From positions 3,433,114-3,497,113 of the forward strand of contig CM021319.1 in NCBI GenBank assembly GCA_010645155.1: a DNA stretch of 64,000 nt. Direction: 5' to 3'. Positions 35,505 through 48,400 of the stretch are shown piece by piece (the stretch's first letter is position 1; each line of letters opens with the position of its first letter). The translations under genes and the position numbers were made by a program. The DNA is from Tigriopus japonicus. Taxonomy: Eukaryota > Arthropoda > Copepoda > Harpacticoida > Harpacticidae. A model generated the notes under the pieces. It did not search any database, was not told the DNA's origin, and saw nothing but the letters and a program-made list of their open reading frames with translations.

Positions 35505-35854
35505 ACTTAGAGAGAATTTTGACAAAGCTCGTTTTTTACTAAAAAGACTAAAAGCAGGAACGAACTGCGACATGTCTACCATCACAACTCATTCCTTCAC
35601 TCAAGAAATAAATGTCTGTGTGTCATGATTGATCTCATAAAATTGAAAATACATTGTCCGCATGAAACTTGAAGTGTACCGCTTTAAGTTAACAATAAAA
35701 GTTAATACTTAATGAATTGATGTCAAATCTTGGTAATGGTGATGGTAATGTAATGTAATGGTAATGTACATATTATTATATGTATGATATATGATATATT
35801 TATTATTATATTAATTTGAATTTATTAATCGAAATTTTAAGATTTTTAAGAATT

Positions 35855-35927
35855 AATCGAAATTTTAGATAAAAGCAACAAAGCATACTTTTTTTGCAAA
35901 TACAATGTCAAGAATTGCTATTTAAGC
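35855..35927. repeat. Dispersed repeat shared with the fold-back element
   Basis: About 70 bp here, including GCAAATACAATGTCAAGAAT, nearly match 18218-18292, with small differences in the poly-T run. It is probably a fragment of the same element family. Confidence 0.65.
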
Positions 35928-36449
35928 AATAAAAATTAAAATAATAATTAATTTGAATATTTATTATTCTATATATGATTATTTATATATATGATATATT
36001 TATTAATATACATAATATGATGGTAATGTAAAATAATGGTAATGGAGCACTATAATAAAAGAGTACGCGCATGCGGCTTTTTGGTCCTACATCCTGACAC
36101 GGAAGTTGTGTCGTCGTCATACTTTGAGCCTAAAAATGACGGCAATGCGTGGACACTTTGGCGCAATCAAACCACCCGTGTGCCCCAACAAGTGCCTATA
36201 ATATTTTTGGATTAGTTATGATGTAATTTAAGGGCAAATAGGTGACAAATTATGCCTGGAACAGCAATTGTCAACTTGATGTCCGGCGTTTCCTTTTTGC
36301 ACGGTTCCATCTGCCTTTAAACCGTTCTGAAAAAGTAGTGAATGGCGGGAATCAAATTTTTCTCGGTTTTGGAGAAAGTAGACTAGTTTTGGAACACCTC
36401 TAACCAAAAATAACGGGAAATATTACTGTCTGTCATAATTCCAGAGCTC

Positions 36450-38180
36450 ATGGAATCTCAACCGTTCATCAAAATTTTAGGCAAAGGGAAGAAACCTGAA
36501 AAAGTGCAGAAAAACGTTGAGTCGTCCACACTTTTCACTTTGGTCGATAGCATATCAAATATCATTTCCGAGGAAGAAGAGACAAGTTGGGGACAGATTG
36601 GATGTCAAGTCGTTCAAATCTATTCATATAAAATAAAAATATTTTGGTTCAAAATTACGACAAAACTTTCATGTCATAGTGTAAGAGATCGATTCCGTTT
36701 TTCTTGAGGTCCTTGAGTTCGATCTGTTTGAGGCAACAGCAGTATGCATTATTTATTGCCAAATTACGTTGATGATCTCAGCTTACCTTTAAAAGAATAA
36801 TTTTTGACCTCGCTAGCCTTGCTAGCCTTTGAAGGCCAAGGCTGGCCAATAATCGTGGGTGTCGGAGGATAATCTCACTCTTGCTAAAACCTCGATTCTT
36901 ATTCAAGCATTTTTTTAAAGATTTTATTTAAACGCCCTTTGTAATTTTCAATTCCAATTAAAGTAAATGCATTTATGAAATAATGTTCTCCAAATGTCTT
37001 TCTACACTTGCTGTTTGGTAGCAAAATAATCGCAATCGTTACAAAATTCGTCAAACATACACATAATATTGTAAAATGCATGAACATTACGATATACACA
37101 TGAAAACATGCATACTATTTGTGGTCATGCACCCAGACTGAAGATGCACAAAGCAATATTATGGGTTTCCGAAGATTACCTCATTACCATTACTTATTTT
37201 GGAAAAAATGTGATAGATTATTAGAAACATATAAAATGATCAATACTTTTTATTGAACCTTTAAACGACTTTAAGAGATTCTTTTACGTTTGAAAACAAA
37301 ATGGGCTATTTACCTATCGGTATGTCTTATAAACAAATTTTGCTCGTGACATTCTGTAAAGCTTTAGAAATTCTCTTTTGGTGCATTTTTATGCATTTAT
37401 TGTGACAAAATTTCAAGGAAATCCCATTCGTTTCTAAATTAATAATGCCTTGTTTCAAAACTTAAGTGCACAATAAAAGATTTTTCCTTCAAAATAGTTT
37501 TTAAAGCCCTTTTGTACAAGTTCTTCAGTTAATCTTGTGTGGGGAAGCAATCGGGTAAATCCTCTCATCAGTTTTTCCGCTTTTTTGTTTTAAATGCAGA
37601 TTCTAAGGTTTCTAACTGTCTTCTTGTATGACTTTTTTCCTACCTACAGCATAGTCACAATAAGAATAAGGCTAAAACCCATCTTTGGCATCAACTATAG
37701 CACTATGATAACATAGTGCATCAACTATCTGAACATAAGACGCTCTCCTCAAAAAAGCTTTCTTTGTTAGAGAACCTTTCGAAAAAGTAGATTTAACTGA
37801 GATAAAAGCTTCCTTAAATGAAAGTTTTTAGTGAGATCTACATATCTCCAGTCTCTGATAATACCAAATTCAATCACATTACCCATGGTCGTCGCATTAG
37901 CAAGGCCAGTTTCTAACTGCGTGTTCTATTCGGAGAATATCCCATGCTCTCAAGGCAATGTTTTTCAAGGGAAAATCGGACTAATCCATTTGAATACACG
38001 CGCTATCCATAATCCTCTCTTTCCATCCTAATGCATCGAGAAATCATTTTTAGCCAAACCGCCTTTTTGGGCACCTTCTTCGCATGCAATTTTTGCAATG
38101 CCGAGAAGGAACTGTGTAAGGGGAGCCCCTCCAACAAAGGGGCATCCTAGTGAGCATCCTAATTCTGTTAGAGAGTATCA
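36450..38180. other. Gene-poor region
   Basis: One 85-codon frame (36450-36707) shows no family signature and its composition fits chance. I see nothing else of note before the CRE pair at 38182. Confidence 0.45.
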
Positions 38181-38181
38181 A

Positions 38182-38207
38182 TGACGTCACGAATTGTCAT
38201 GACGTCA
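38182..38207. promoter_or_regulatory. Pair of consensus CRE/ATF sites
   Basis: Two perfect TGACGTCA octamers occur at 38182-38189 and 38200-38207, 18 bp centre to centre. They lie about 0.7 kb upstream of the likely DAGL promoter. CREB/ATF proteins bind this motif. A chance pair is possible but unlikely. Confidence 0.5.
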
Positions 38208-38814
38208 CAAATCTCAATGATGGGCCCATGCTCGCTCAAGTAAGTAAATGCCGCCTCGAGATGATCAATTGGAATCTTGAACAGGGACAACTTCTTTGAT
38301 ATGCTAACCATTCGCTTTCAAGATTTATGGCTTGGACAAATGACCTCTGCAATTGAATAAAAATTGATGAGCAAAACGGAACGGATCTGAATCATTTTGC
38401 GCTTTATCAACTTGGATCAAATTTGTTGCACAAATTCAAATCCACTGGCTTGAATAGTAAATGGTAATGAAATGCAATCGAATGTGAAAAGTGTGTTCGA
38501 ATATCTATAGAAAAGCAATGTGTACACAGGAGCACGTCCTAACATAAACATTTTACAAAAGATCGAGAGCATGCTCAGTGCGCGCAGCATGCACGAAGTT
38601 GCTTTCCAGCAAAAGCAGCCCTTCCTTGGTGCTCGTATTACCATCGCAAATGGAACATCGCTCTCATAGCGAGTTGAAGATGGAAAAGCGCGCTTTTGCC
38701 AAAGCTCCAAGCACTCACAACTGATTCAAACCTGCTGCGATTCCACAAAGCTTCTCATCTTTTGGGCCATCTCATGGAACAACTGGAAACTGGGAACTTG
38801 GTACCGGCAATCTC

Positions 38815-38930
38815 TCCAGAGAAAAAGGAAAGGAAGAATAGAGAGAGAAAAAAGGGAGAGAGGAGAAGAGTGGAGAAGAAGACTTTGCGACGCGGTCGCT
38901 GCCGGAGTGTCAGTCAATGAAGTCAGTCGA
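38815..38930 (+). promoter_or_regulatory. Candidate DAGL promoter / first untranslated exon
   Basis: A purine-rich tract (38815-38885) is followed by a locally GC-richer stretch and two TCAGT motifs at 38910-38914 and 38923-38927, the arthropod initiator core. It lies about 490 bp upstream of the DAGL start codon. No TATA box is obvious. This is inferred from motifs only. Confidence 0.3.
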
Positions 38931-39415
38931 GTTTCGGCCTTATTTCATCAGTACGAGTCGAGTTGTCCTTTGGATTAGAGTGTATCATCTTTTTTGAGTT
39001 GGCTTTGAAGACTTCAAATGTGCGTGTGTAACCGAGTGATGGGTACAATTTTACTGACAATCCCTGGTCTGTCATTACTGCGATGATCTCATTTTAAAAA
39101 ATAGTTAAAAGGAACAGTGTTTGTGAGTGAGAAGCCACTTTGAGTGGATCGGCAATGAAGGTTCCCCGGAAGACCGCCTAGCATTCTGGCAGACAAAGTG
39201 TTCGTGAAACTTCGAACAAGTCACGTTCCATGAATTTTATATGGCTTCATTGACGCAATGAAGCATGCACATCGGGTCCACAGTGGCTTTCAAGTCTTGG
39301 GCCTAAAACCTCAGTGAATGCAAATTGGAATCATTTTTGAGGACAGCTTGAAAATTAAAGGGCCCGAGGCATCTTAAGATATCACTATCCTTCTGCCACC
39401 ATCTTTGTAAAAATA

Positions 39416-42400
39416 ATGCCTGGGGTCATAGCATTTAGAAGACGATGGGCTGTGGGTTCGGATGACATGATTGTGCCAGCTTTATTTTTAATCGGCTTCC
39501 ATTTGGCTTGGTGAGTAGATGGAACTTCGAAGTTCAAGATCTTACAAGTACTTTCTACAATAACGAAGCAGCGTTGCTTTGCATGGTCAGGTTTTCTTCA
39601 TTGCTCACAAGCAAATTACTAGCATAGCATGTATTCCAAAGAGCCTTTCTATTCACCACATTAATGCCTCATAATCAAGAGAAGATGAAATGCTTGGCAT
39701 CATCAGCCCGTCCGTCAGTGAGGACGTGGTGAAGCATTGCACTCGTGTTAAGAAGTAACTCGAGGGCATTCTTCCCGTCCTCCTTCTTTGGTGCCCTTAT
39801 TATTTGGCCTTGATAGCATTTACATAATGAATGGTGGGGAGGCATCCACTCCAACAATTGAATGTTATTATTGCTTGCCTGTCGAGAACGGGCTTAGGTC
39901 AAGAATTACTACTAAAGAAAGTTCGACAACTTGGCGTTTGACAAGGCCAACACTTTTTCATCCCATTTCACGTTTTCTTCTACAGGCTGTTGTCCCTCTC
40001 ACTTGCTCTCTATGAGGCAGCAACGACCTCGAACACAACCTTGGCAGACAATTTTCCGTCTAATATCTCGATGCTCTTTGATCCGGCTGAGATATTTTCG
40101 TCGAGCCTCGCAGATTCAAACTCGAGTGGACTTGCTCCTTCAAACCAGGTTTCGGAGGAGCCCCATGGAACATCCGCCACAATGACCTTTCAAGGCTCCT
40201 CGTGGTGCCATCTGGCCTTTGTTCGCTATATCGTCTGCTTCCTGCTCCTTTGGATAGTGGCACTTCTTGTGGAATTGGCAATTGCCCTGGTATCTCTACG
40301 TGGAACGATATTTGAAGATCGACCACGACGTTCCATAGAATTCCTTTTATACCTCAAACTCGGTGAGACAGGTTTTGAGCAATCCTTGCATTTGAAGCAA
40401 TTGGTCCCATATGCCTCCTGTTCCATGTTTCAGTTCTGTGGGTGGTCGAGATCGGGTTATCTATTCTCTGTTTTTCTTGGTTGAAGAAATGCTACGACCA
40501 ATGCAGTCTGGTCTTTTCTCTCCAAAATGTGATATTGGGTAAGCATACAGTAAAAAAGGTTTTTTTGGCAAGCTGTGATACGAGTACGATGATTTGGAAT
40601 GAAACGACTGGAAGAAAAACCTTGTTGTAAATAGACTTTCCTCTGATTTATGTGACGTCAGCAACAGGAGAACTAAATTTCCTACACAATCTCCAGGGCG
40701 TTGTGCAAATGACATCTAAATCTGTATTTTCACCTGTTTCACAACCTAAGGATTTAAGTCAACTTTCAAGCTCCCATATTTTAACGACAACCATGATACA
40801 AAATAGCAACCATGTTTTCGTTTCAAATTAAAGGAAACATATTCATGCTGACAAAATTGTTTTTGCACAAAAGACAAGGCAAAATCACCCAGGATATTCC
40901 AGTATAGCAAATGTCAATATCGAACTAAAAAGTGCAAATTGCACTTAAGAAAGTATACATACACATACATTTGGTTTAACAAGTACTTGTAACTTTGAAT
41001 TAGCCCAAGAATGAAAGAGAGTGTTTCTGAACATTTCCCTGAACCAACAAATAAGCAACTCAATCTTTATCCCTCAAACCCTAGCTCTAAACCAAGTCGA
41101 CACCAAACCACTCACTCTATTCTGAAAGTGATCTTTCGTTTCAGCCTTGGTGATCTGTAATCTGGTCATCTTTTTCACCGCTGTGATGACACTTTGGTGC
41201 TCTTTTGATGTGGCTGGCAGATCTTGGGTCAAGCTCAAAAAGTATCAGGCCAATCAAAGGGACCAAAACTCTAGAAGTCGTTCCAAATTCCAATACAAAC
41301 GATCTGGCGGTCGAGTCAATCGCAGTTGGAGACATAGGTAGGGACAAGTACAGAAAAATATGTTTTGCCTCTCTTTCAAAGCTCATCGAAGAAGGTTTGC
41401 CATTTTCGTTGAGAATCCAAGAAGAGCAGCATACGAGCCAGTAGAAAAATAACAAGGCCGTTTTTTGGCCCTTCCACTTTAGGGCACACGAAAAACATCG
41501 GGTGCGAAGCAGAGGCGATGATCGACCTCGTTTAATAGGGTACTGTCCGCCGTTTTCGCTATGTTGGGTACATTTGCGGGTATGTTGTCATGATTGATGA
41601 ACATTTCCAAGGGGAATCAAATCCACAGAATCAAGTCAAGTCTGAATGTGCTCGCAATGGTCCGAAATGTGGGTGGTCAAGAATATATCAAATGATGTGT
41701 GCTTCCTTGTCTTTTTTTCTAGGTTCTTTTTTCTCAGCACAAGCCTTGTTTGTACATTGCAATCTTGAACGGCCAATGTTTTTTTATTTACTAAAAATCT
41801 TGAACAAGTCATTAGCGTCTCTATAGAGTCTTCTGTAATATCCACCCAGGGTCGACGCAAAAGCTTTTGCACGTTGATGGTAAAAGGATACCTGACCGCA
41901 CTTTTCGCTCGTGGCATGGTTTTCAAAAAAAACTCACAAATCTTCGCTGTGACAATGGGTATTTAGGGTTTGGGAGAATTCAGACGTTCATGTATGGTAC
42001 TCTATTACATTTTACATTTGAGCCAGGGTTCTGAGCTTCCAGAAGATGTGTGAGTAGTAGAGCAAGTTTTGGGCTCATATGTTTCAGAGCCATTTCGAGG
42101 GAAATGGTGGTCGGTTAAAAAAGACATTCATTCTTACATGCGTTCTCTATGGAAGAAACTATCATTTGTTTGCTTTCCATCACGTTTGGTTTGATTGGTT
42201 GAGGATATGGGGTTTGAAATGTTGGAAACGTTCAATCTAATCATGGATTTGGCCACGTTCCAATTGAATTTCCCAAATAATGGATGCATTCCATCTCCTT
42301 TCAGAAAAGTTCGACGTGCTTACCAGAATAGTTGGGACAACCGTTGTCAGATGCTACTCTGCTGTGCCAAATCATCCAATCCCAGCAAACAAAAGGTTAG

Positions 42401-45400
42401 CAACAAGCTACAGTATCGAATGAAGTGGTTCTTGTCCCTCCACTCCATTCCACTCCACTTAGATCACGTTTTTGAAAATGATTGGAAGTTTGAAACAGGA
42501 AATACACTGTATGTACGATTTGAAAAAGTTTATTTTCAACCTTCTTTTTAACGAAACTTTCCAATCTTAAAAGCTCTCCGGAGTGTAGTTTAAGAACTTT
42601 CATCGCGTCATTTTTTCTGCGCCTTGTCAATTGATGTTGTCACTTTAAGCACCACAAATTTTCTCTCTCATATACTCATCGTCTCACTTTATGGCGAAAC
42701 TGACTAACGTAAAGTTGGATCTAGCATCTCCATGCATAACAGAGAGGCTAATAGAAAATATTTATCGGAACGCATTTCAATGATCTTAAAAAATGTGTGT
42801 GTGTCAGAAGAAATTACCTATCAAAAATATGCCTACATTGTCATAAAAGCTACGTTTTGCTGGCGAAAATAGTACTCTTCATTTCTGATAAGTTCGTAAT
42901 ACTCAGGATTCTCATTGGGACCAAAAAATCAGTGCGCAAATTTTTACTGGCCCCCCTATAAAGTGTCCCATACAACTTAAGAGCACTTCAATGGAATAGC
43001 AATAGGCTTGGTCCAAAATGAGTCATGGCCGAGGCTCCCAGACAGCGATGCATCGACGGGCCTGGTTCCTAGACTCTAACATTTCTTGGAACGCCTGGAT
43101 CCTTGAAGAATCACACGATACTCTACGGTATTCAATGATGAAAAGCCCATAAATTGAGTTGCCTCAAACGACGTAATCCGCTTTCCTGGATGCATATTTC
43201 TCGGACCTCAAAGTACCAAATGTGTTTTGATCTTTTGATACGTAAGTCAATAATATTTTGACCAAATGCAGTTGGCTTTCTAATGCTAACTGACTGGGAG
43301 GAAATGGATCACTTACCAAATGCTCTTTGACGTTGCCATTTCAATCAGGGAAGCCATTAGTATCATCCAATACACGATCTGTAATATTATCCGTCCACTT
43401 AAGCCTTAAACTGCTCAATACACCTCGAGTCTCAATAACCAAAACAATCCTTAAAAGACGAGTTATCAATGCGAAATCTAATATTGGATAGTAAGTATGA
43501 GTAATATGGAACAAATGTGGAAATTTCGCTCCAATAAATCCACGAATGAATTACATGTTGAGTAAATTTGATGCAAAGAAGCCGATGAGAATTTGGATTC
43601 AGTCCACATCTTTTTGACTGTTTTCCTTCTTCTTTTTCCAGAATTCATTTAGTGACATCGCTCGAGTTCTGTCAGAGTTCTTCCGCGATTTGGATGTGGT
43701 TCCTAGTGATGTTCTCGTGGGTTTAGTTCTTTTGCGAAAGCGCCAACAACTGCTAAGGCTTCGTGTAGTTCATCAGGTAAGGAATGCAATACCATGGAGG
43801 GAGAGAAGTTATCAAGGTCGTGATAGCACTTGGGAAATCCTTTCCAGACTCAGTCAGACTTTTCTCTCGAGCGTCAGTCAGTAATCTGACATTGGCATCC
43901 TTTCCTTTCGTTCCCACTCCGTTGAAGTGCCTGTCACTATCCTTCAAGGTTGACAAAGCACGGATAAATAAGGTTGACTTATATCAATCCTAATTCTTGA
44001 AATGGATTGATTGGAGAGGCTTGGGTCTAAAGGGCTCCCCTAGTTCTATGTTGGTGATCTGAGCTAAGAGTGGGTAATCAGTGGCCCAAGGCCCCCGAAT
44101 AAGCTTCGAGGCATGGACGACAGATCTATAGGGGAGGTGCACAGAAGGTGGTCCTCACAATCTTTGGCAATAATTCACTTGTTTTCCCTTAGTTTTGAAA
44201 GAGCTCCATTGTGGGCCTTTGTACACACTAGTATAAAGCTCGTGGGCAAATACATGCAAAAGGTATCTTAAGATGGGCCTTGGAAGATCAACTATTTTAG
44301 AAGTTAGGTCTAGAGGAAACAATTTGCAAATGGTAAAAAAACAAGGTTTATAAATGCTCTAACAACACATGACAAAATCATCAACATTTTTTATCTTCTT
44401 TATTGTGGAAAAAATATTTCACATTTCTGAGCTTAAAAATCTTCTTCTTTTATGACCAACTGCCAGAAATGAGGTTACTCTGTCTAAGTATGTTTTTTTA
44501 CAAAAGTTTTAGAAGGCATCAAGTCATGAAGGCTAAAAGAAACGCTCACCCAAAAAGGGGAAAAACATTAATACAAGGTATCACTTATGATGAAAAAGAT
44601 ATTCGGGAACGAACGACATAACAGTCATCAGACATAACAGTCATCAACGTAATACTCCGAAATAAACGAAACGAAGGGTTTAAATACAAAGAAAGAAGAA
44701 CGCACTAGGGAATAGGAGGTGCAATAAGAGAGCAGAGACAAACGATATTCAAAGTCATCACAGTACCCAAGTATCTTTTTTAAAAATCAATGTAAATTCT
44801 TCATATTTCTAAGTGAGAATGTCATCACAGAGTTTGACGAACATGCTTGAAATCGATATGGAAAGAAACTAAACAAGAAATTGTTGGTCCCTTTCTTGCC
44901 GTGTCATCACTGCACATTTCGTGCAAGTGCACTTTTTTACAGTTTCGACCGGTTTTTTTACTATATTTGCACTTTTTGTCGTTTTTACACGTCTTTGCAC
45001 TTTCAGTGATTTTTTTTTGCTGATATCTTGTGTTATGGCTAGAAATCTCAAAAAATTGAAAATAGTGAAAAAATATTTTTCAAATTCTGTGAAATATTGC
45101 TAAAACAACCCCCACATGGCTTGTAAAACTTCAACATATCATTGATTTTTCTAAACATTGAAATGGACTTTCACTTGGTTGGGTAAATTTACGCTATGGA
45201 TTAACTTTTTAACTCAATTCATTTGAGACATTATTTTTTACTGGAAATTTGATTTTTTTGACATGAATAAAAATCTGTCCAACTGAACCAATTAATTGAT
45301 AAAAAGGAACATTGAATAAACATTGAATGAACATTGAAAAGAACAAAAATCACCTACCCACTTGAATAAAGACTAAATGAAGTTAAAAGGTCAAAAGGTC

Positions 45401-48400
45401 AGATAGTGCATTTTTATGCATATTATTTTTTTAGAGTAAACGCGAGTAAAGTCACATTAATAATCCATGAGCATCCTCTCAGATGATCACCTGTCTTAAA
45501 AAGCAACATTTACAGTATTGTTGAGAGTGTACTTAACGACCATCAATCTGACCTAATTTTGGTGCACTGTAAATTTCCTCTCATGTATGTTAACATGCAA
45601 CCCAATAATGGAATGAATACCTTTCTGGCCCTTTTTTTTGACTCAAAAAGCATTCTTCGACGAAGCAAAGTAATAAGCGAATATTTTGTTCCCTAAATGA
45701 ACCATATCAATAGAACAATTTCATTGCATTTCATCAGAAATTGTTTGCGCTTTTAAAGACTTTTTGAAAGACTTTTTGGTCTTTTTATTTGCACGAAAAG
45801 TGAACATCTAGTCATCACATCGTAGTTAGATCTAGGTTATAAAAAGGAAAATACCTAAAAAATGGAAAAGGAATATTTCAGCTTCACACTTCAAAATTTG
45901 TCAAAGTACACCTCATTACCAAATGTTACCAACTTCAATATTACCAACTTGGTCATTCTGTAGCCTCAAAATTTGTCAGAAACACTCAAATACCATGTGT
46001 GGTGTCTCAGGCTCTCTCTCATGGCATGCTCTCAAATGCATGGTTACAGACTGTTTTTTGTCAATGAGATTTTACCAAATGAATCTGGTCAATCTTTTTC
46101 ACACAAACACAAACCTTTTTCACGCAGGGTGGGCATTTGATTTTTGGACATTTTGTCCACCCCTGTCCAAAAGGTGTCCAAAAGTGTCCAAAAATAAGGT
46201 TGTCCAAAAATAGGAGTGTCCAAAAGTGTCCAAAAATAGTAATTCGAAAAATAATGGTTAAAAACATTTTTAGAATAACATTCTACAAACTTTCTTTCCA
46301 AAATAAACGTCACATGACAAAATCTAAGCAAGAATAAGTCAATTCAGCATAAGAAACTTACACTTAAAAAATTAAATGAGCCAATAACTTGAAGGCCATC
46401 TGGACATTTAAACTTTCCACTCTTTTCATTTGACCACTGAGCATCGTTCAAAATGTGGGAAAGAATGATCGACTGAAGGAATGAACGAACAAACGAATGT
46501 GAGACTGGGACTACTAATAACACGCTCACACCACACTTCATGTTAAACATAGTATGCGAGTACATTTTAAAGCTAATTGTGTCTTGATTTGTGACAAGAG
46601 AAGGTTACTTAGTATTTTGATTTATATTACAAAGTTTATCATTGTTGCAAGTGTTTCCCATCCAAGAGGCAAGAAGTCTTTTGACCTGACTGTCCAAAAA
46701 ATGTTAACTATAATAAAGCACACTCAAACTGATATCAGATTGCAATGTGGGTATTATAATGCTTTTGCCAAAGAATTAAAGCACTGTTGTTTTACTATCA
46801 AAAAAGACAAGACTCTTGTTTACAGATGAGGAAATAAAATGTAAATCTTGAAACATTTTGAACAGTTACACACATTTTCCCATATTGTATAAACAAAACA
46901 TTTTTTTTTTTTAACAATTTATTAACAAGTTATCATGGCAAAGTTTATTTCTCCAAGTAATGTTCCCATTTATAGAACTATTTTTGTTTAAGTACACAAC
47001 CATGCATTCTTTAGAATTTAATTACTTATGTAGTGTAACTGGTTTTTCGTCCGATTTGTACAACTTTCTTTTACGTTTGTTGGACTTTTGGACACTTATG
47101 GACATCTTTTGGGGATTTTTGAACACCCTCTGGGGATTTTTGGACACCTTCTGGGTATTTTTGGACACTTTTGGACACTTTTGGACACTTTTGGACACTT
47201 TTGGACACTAGGGTGTCCAAAATGCTCTCGATGTCGAAAAATGCCCACCCTGCCTTCACGTCATTTTAAATGGAGACAGCCGGAAAAATCAAAAGTTTTT
47301 AGGCCTCCACTTTGATGACAGAATTTTTGAGGACCCAAATTGCCAAGGTGGGCCAAATGATTTTTTGCAGTCTTTTTATCGTCATTGTAGCCACAATCTG
47401 CTCTCAACAAGGATCATTCATTTATATACGTTTAGGCCCAATTTAATATAAGACTTAAGATAAGACATGTTAACTACATTAATTTAAATTGCCCAAGTAT
47501 ACCAAAATCAAGTCAGATGAACAAGCACACTCTCAGCACAGCTCCTGCTTTTCCCATGCATTCCATGACCTGAGAGTATAGTTGAGAACATTGTCCTGAT
47601 TTTTCAATATTTGAGCTATTTGAATTAGTGTAGCTAACATGCGACCTTCGGCTCTATTGTGTGTACTTGGCCACTCCATTGTAATATCAGGTTTATTTCA
47701 TTTTAGAGGTTCAATGGATGGTGGGAGCCGAGGCGCATGTTATTTTTAATGGATTGATCATTTATTTAGAGAAAGATTGGGTTCATAGTTCAGCGAGTTC
47801 ATTATTTCAAATGAATGCCAACTTGTGCAAAAAGCCGAAATCCCACGAGACGTTTCAATATGATTGTAAATAATGTGTAAAACAAAATAGTGAAATGCAA
47901 AGAGGAATTTGCTTTCTTGGAAACATGGGATTTCTTCTGCCAAGTGGTTCCAAAATCTACTCCAAGACCAAGATTTTCCTAAAAACTTGGAAGGAATAGC
48001 TTGGAGTGGCAAACATCAACTCGGTACCATGATGGATTAACCATCTGTTGAAGTCAATTGCCTGTTCATGTGCACCAAACCAAAGGTTTTCTTGCACCAG
48101 TTCACGTAATCCAAATTCCTCTGAAACTACTTGAGCGCCGTTATGACCGATAGGTTGCCTCTCTTTGAAGAATACTAGTTATCTTTGAATGCCCTTGAGA
48201 ATAAGCCATATAGCCCAAGGCTTCACCTTTTATTACAATGCCTCAATCCAGTAAGTACGTTTGTCATAGTCATATCTCCCAAAACATGCGTAAATTTAAA
48301 AACAAATCCTTTGGTTGGACTTAGATGGTCCAAATCTATAAAATAGGTAAGAAACCGAAGAATCCCCTCAAATAATTTTACCGTCTACTCAACAAATTCA

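Larger units (their letters stand above)
35176..36449. other. Gene-poor region with palindromes and AT-rich tandem tract
   Basis: No coding exon was recognised. It holds the two palindromes at 35471-35504, irregular GGTAATG / TATGATATAT repeats from about 35735 to 36050, and at 35855-35927 a copy of a segment also found inside the fold-back element (18218-18292). Confidence 0.5.

Noticed and set aside
36450..36707. 85-codon frame starting MESQPFIKIL
   Set aside because: There is no homology I recognise, no nearby exons, and its surroundings are AT-rich repeat-laden DNA.
47085..47225. Regular 10-bp repeats considered as a satellite or CRISPR-like array
   Set aside because: The units are contiguous without unique spacers and are mirrored at the other end of a TIR-bounded element, so they are subterminal transposon repeats. 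CRISPR is also not expected in an animal nuclear genome.
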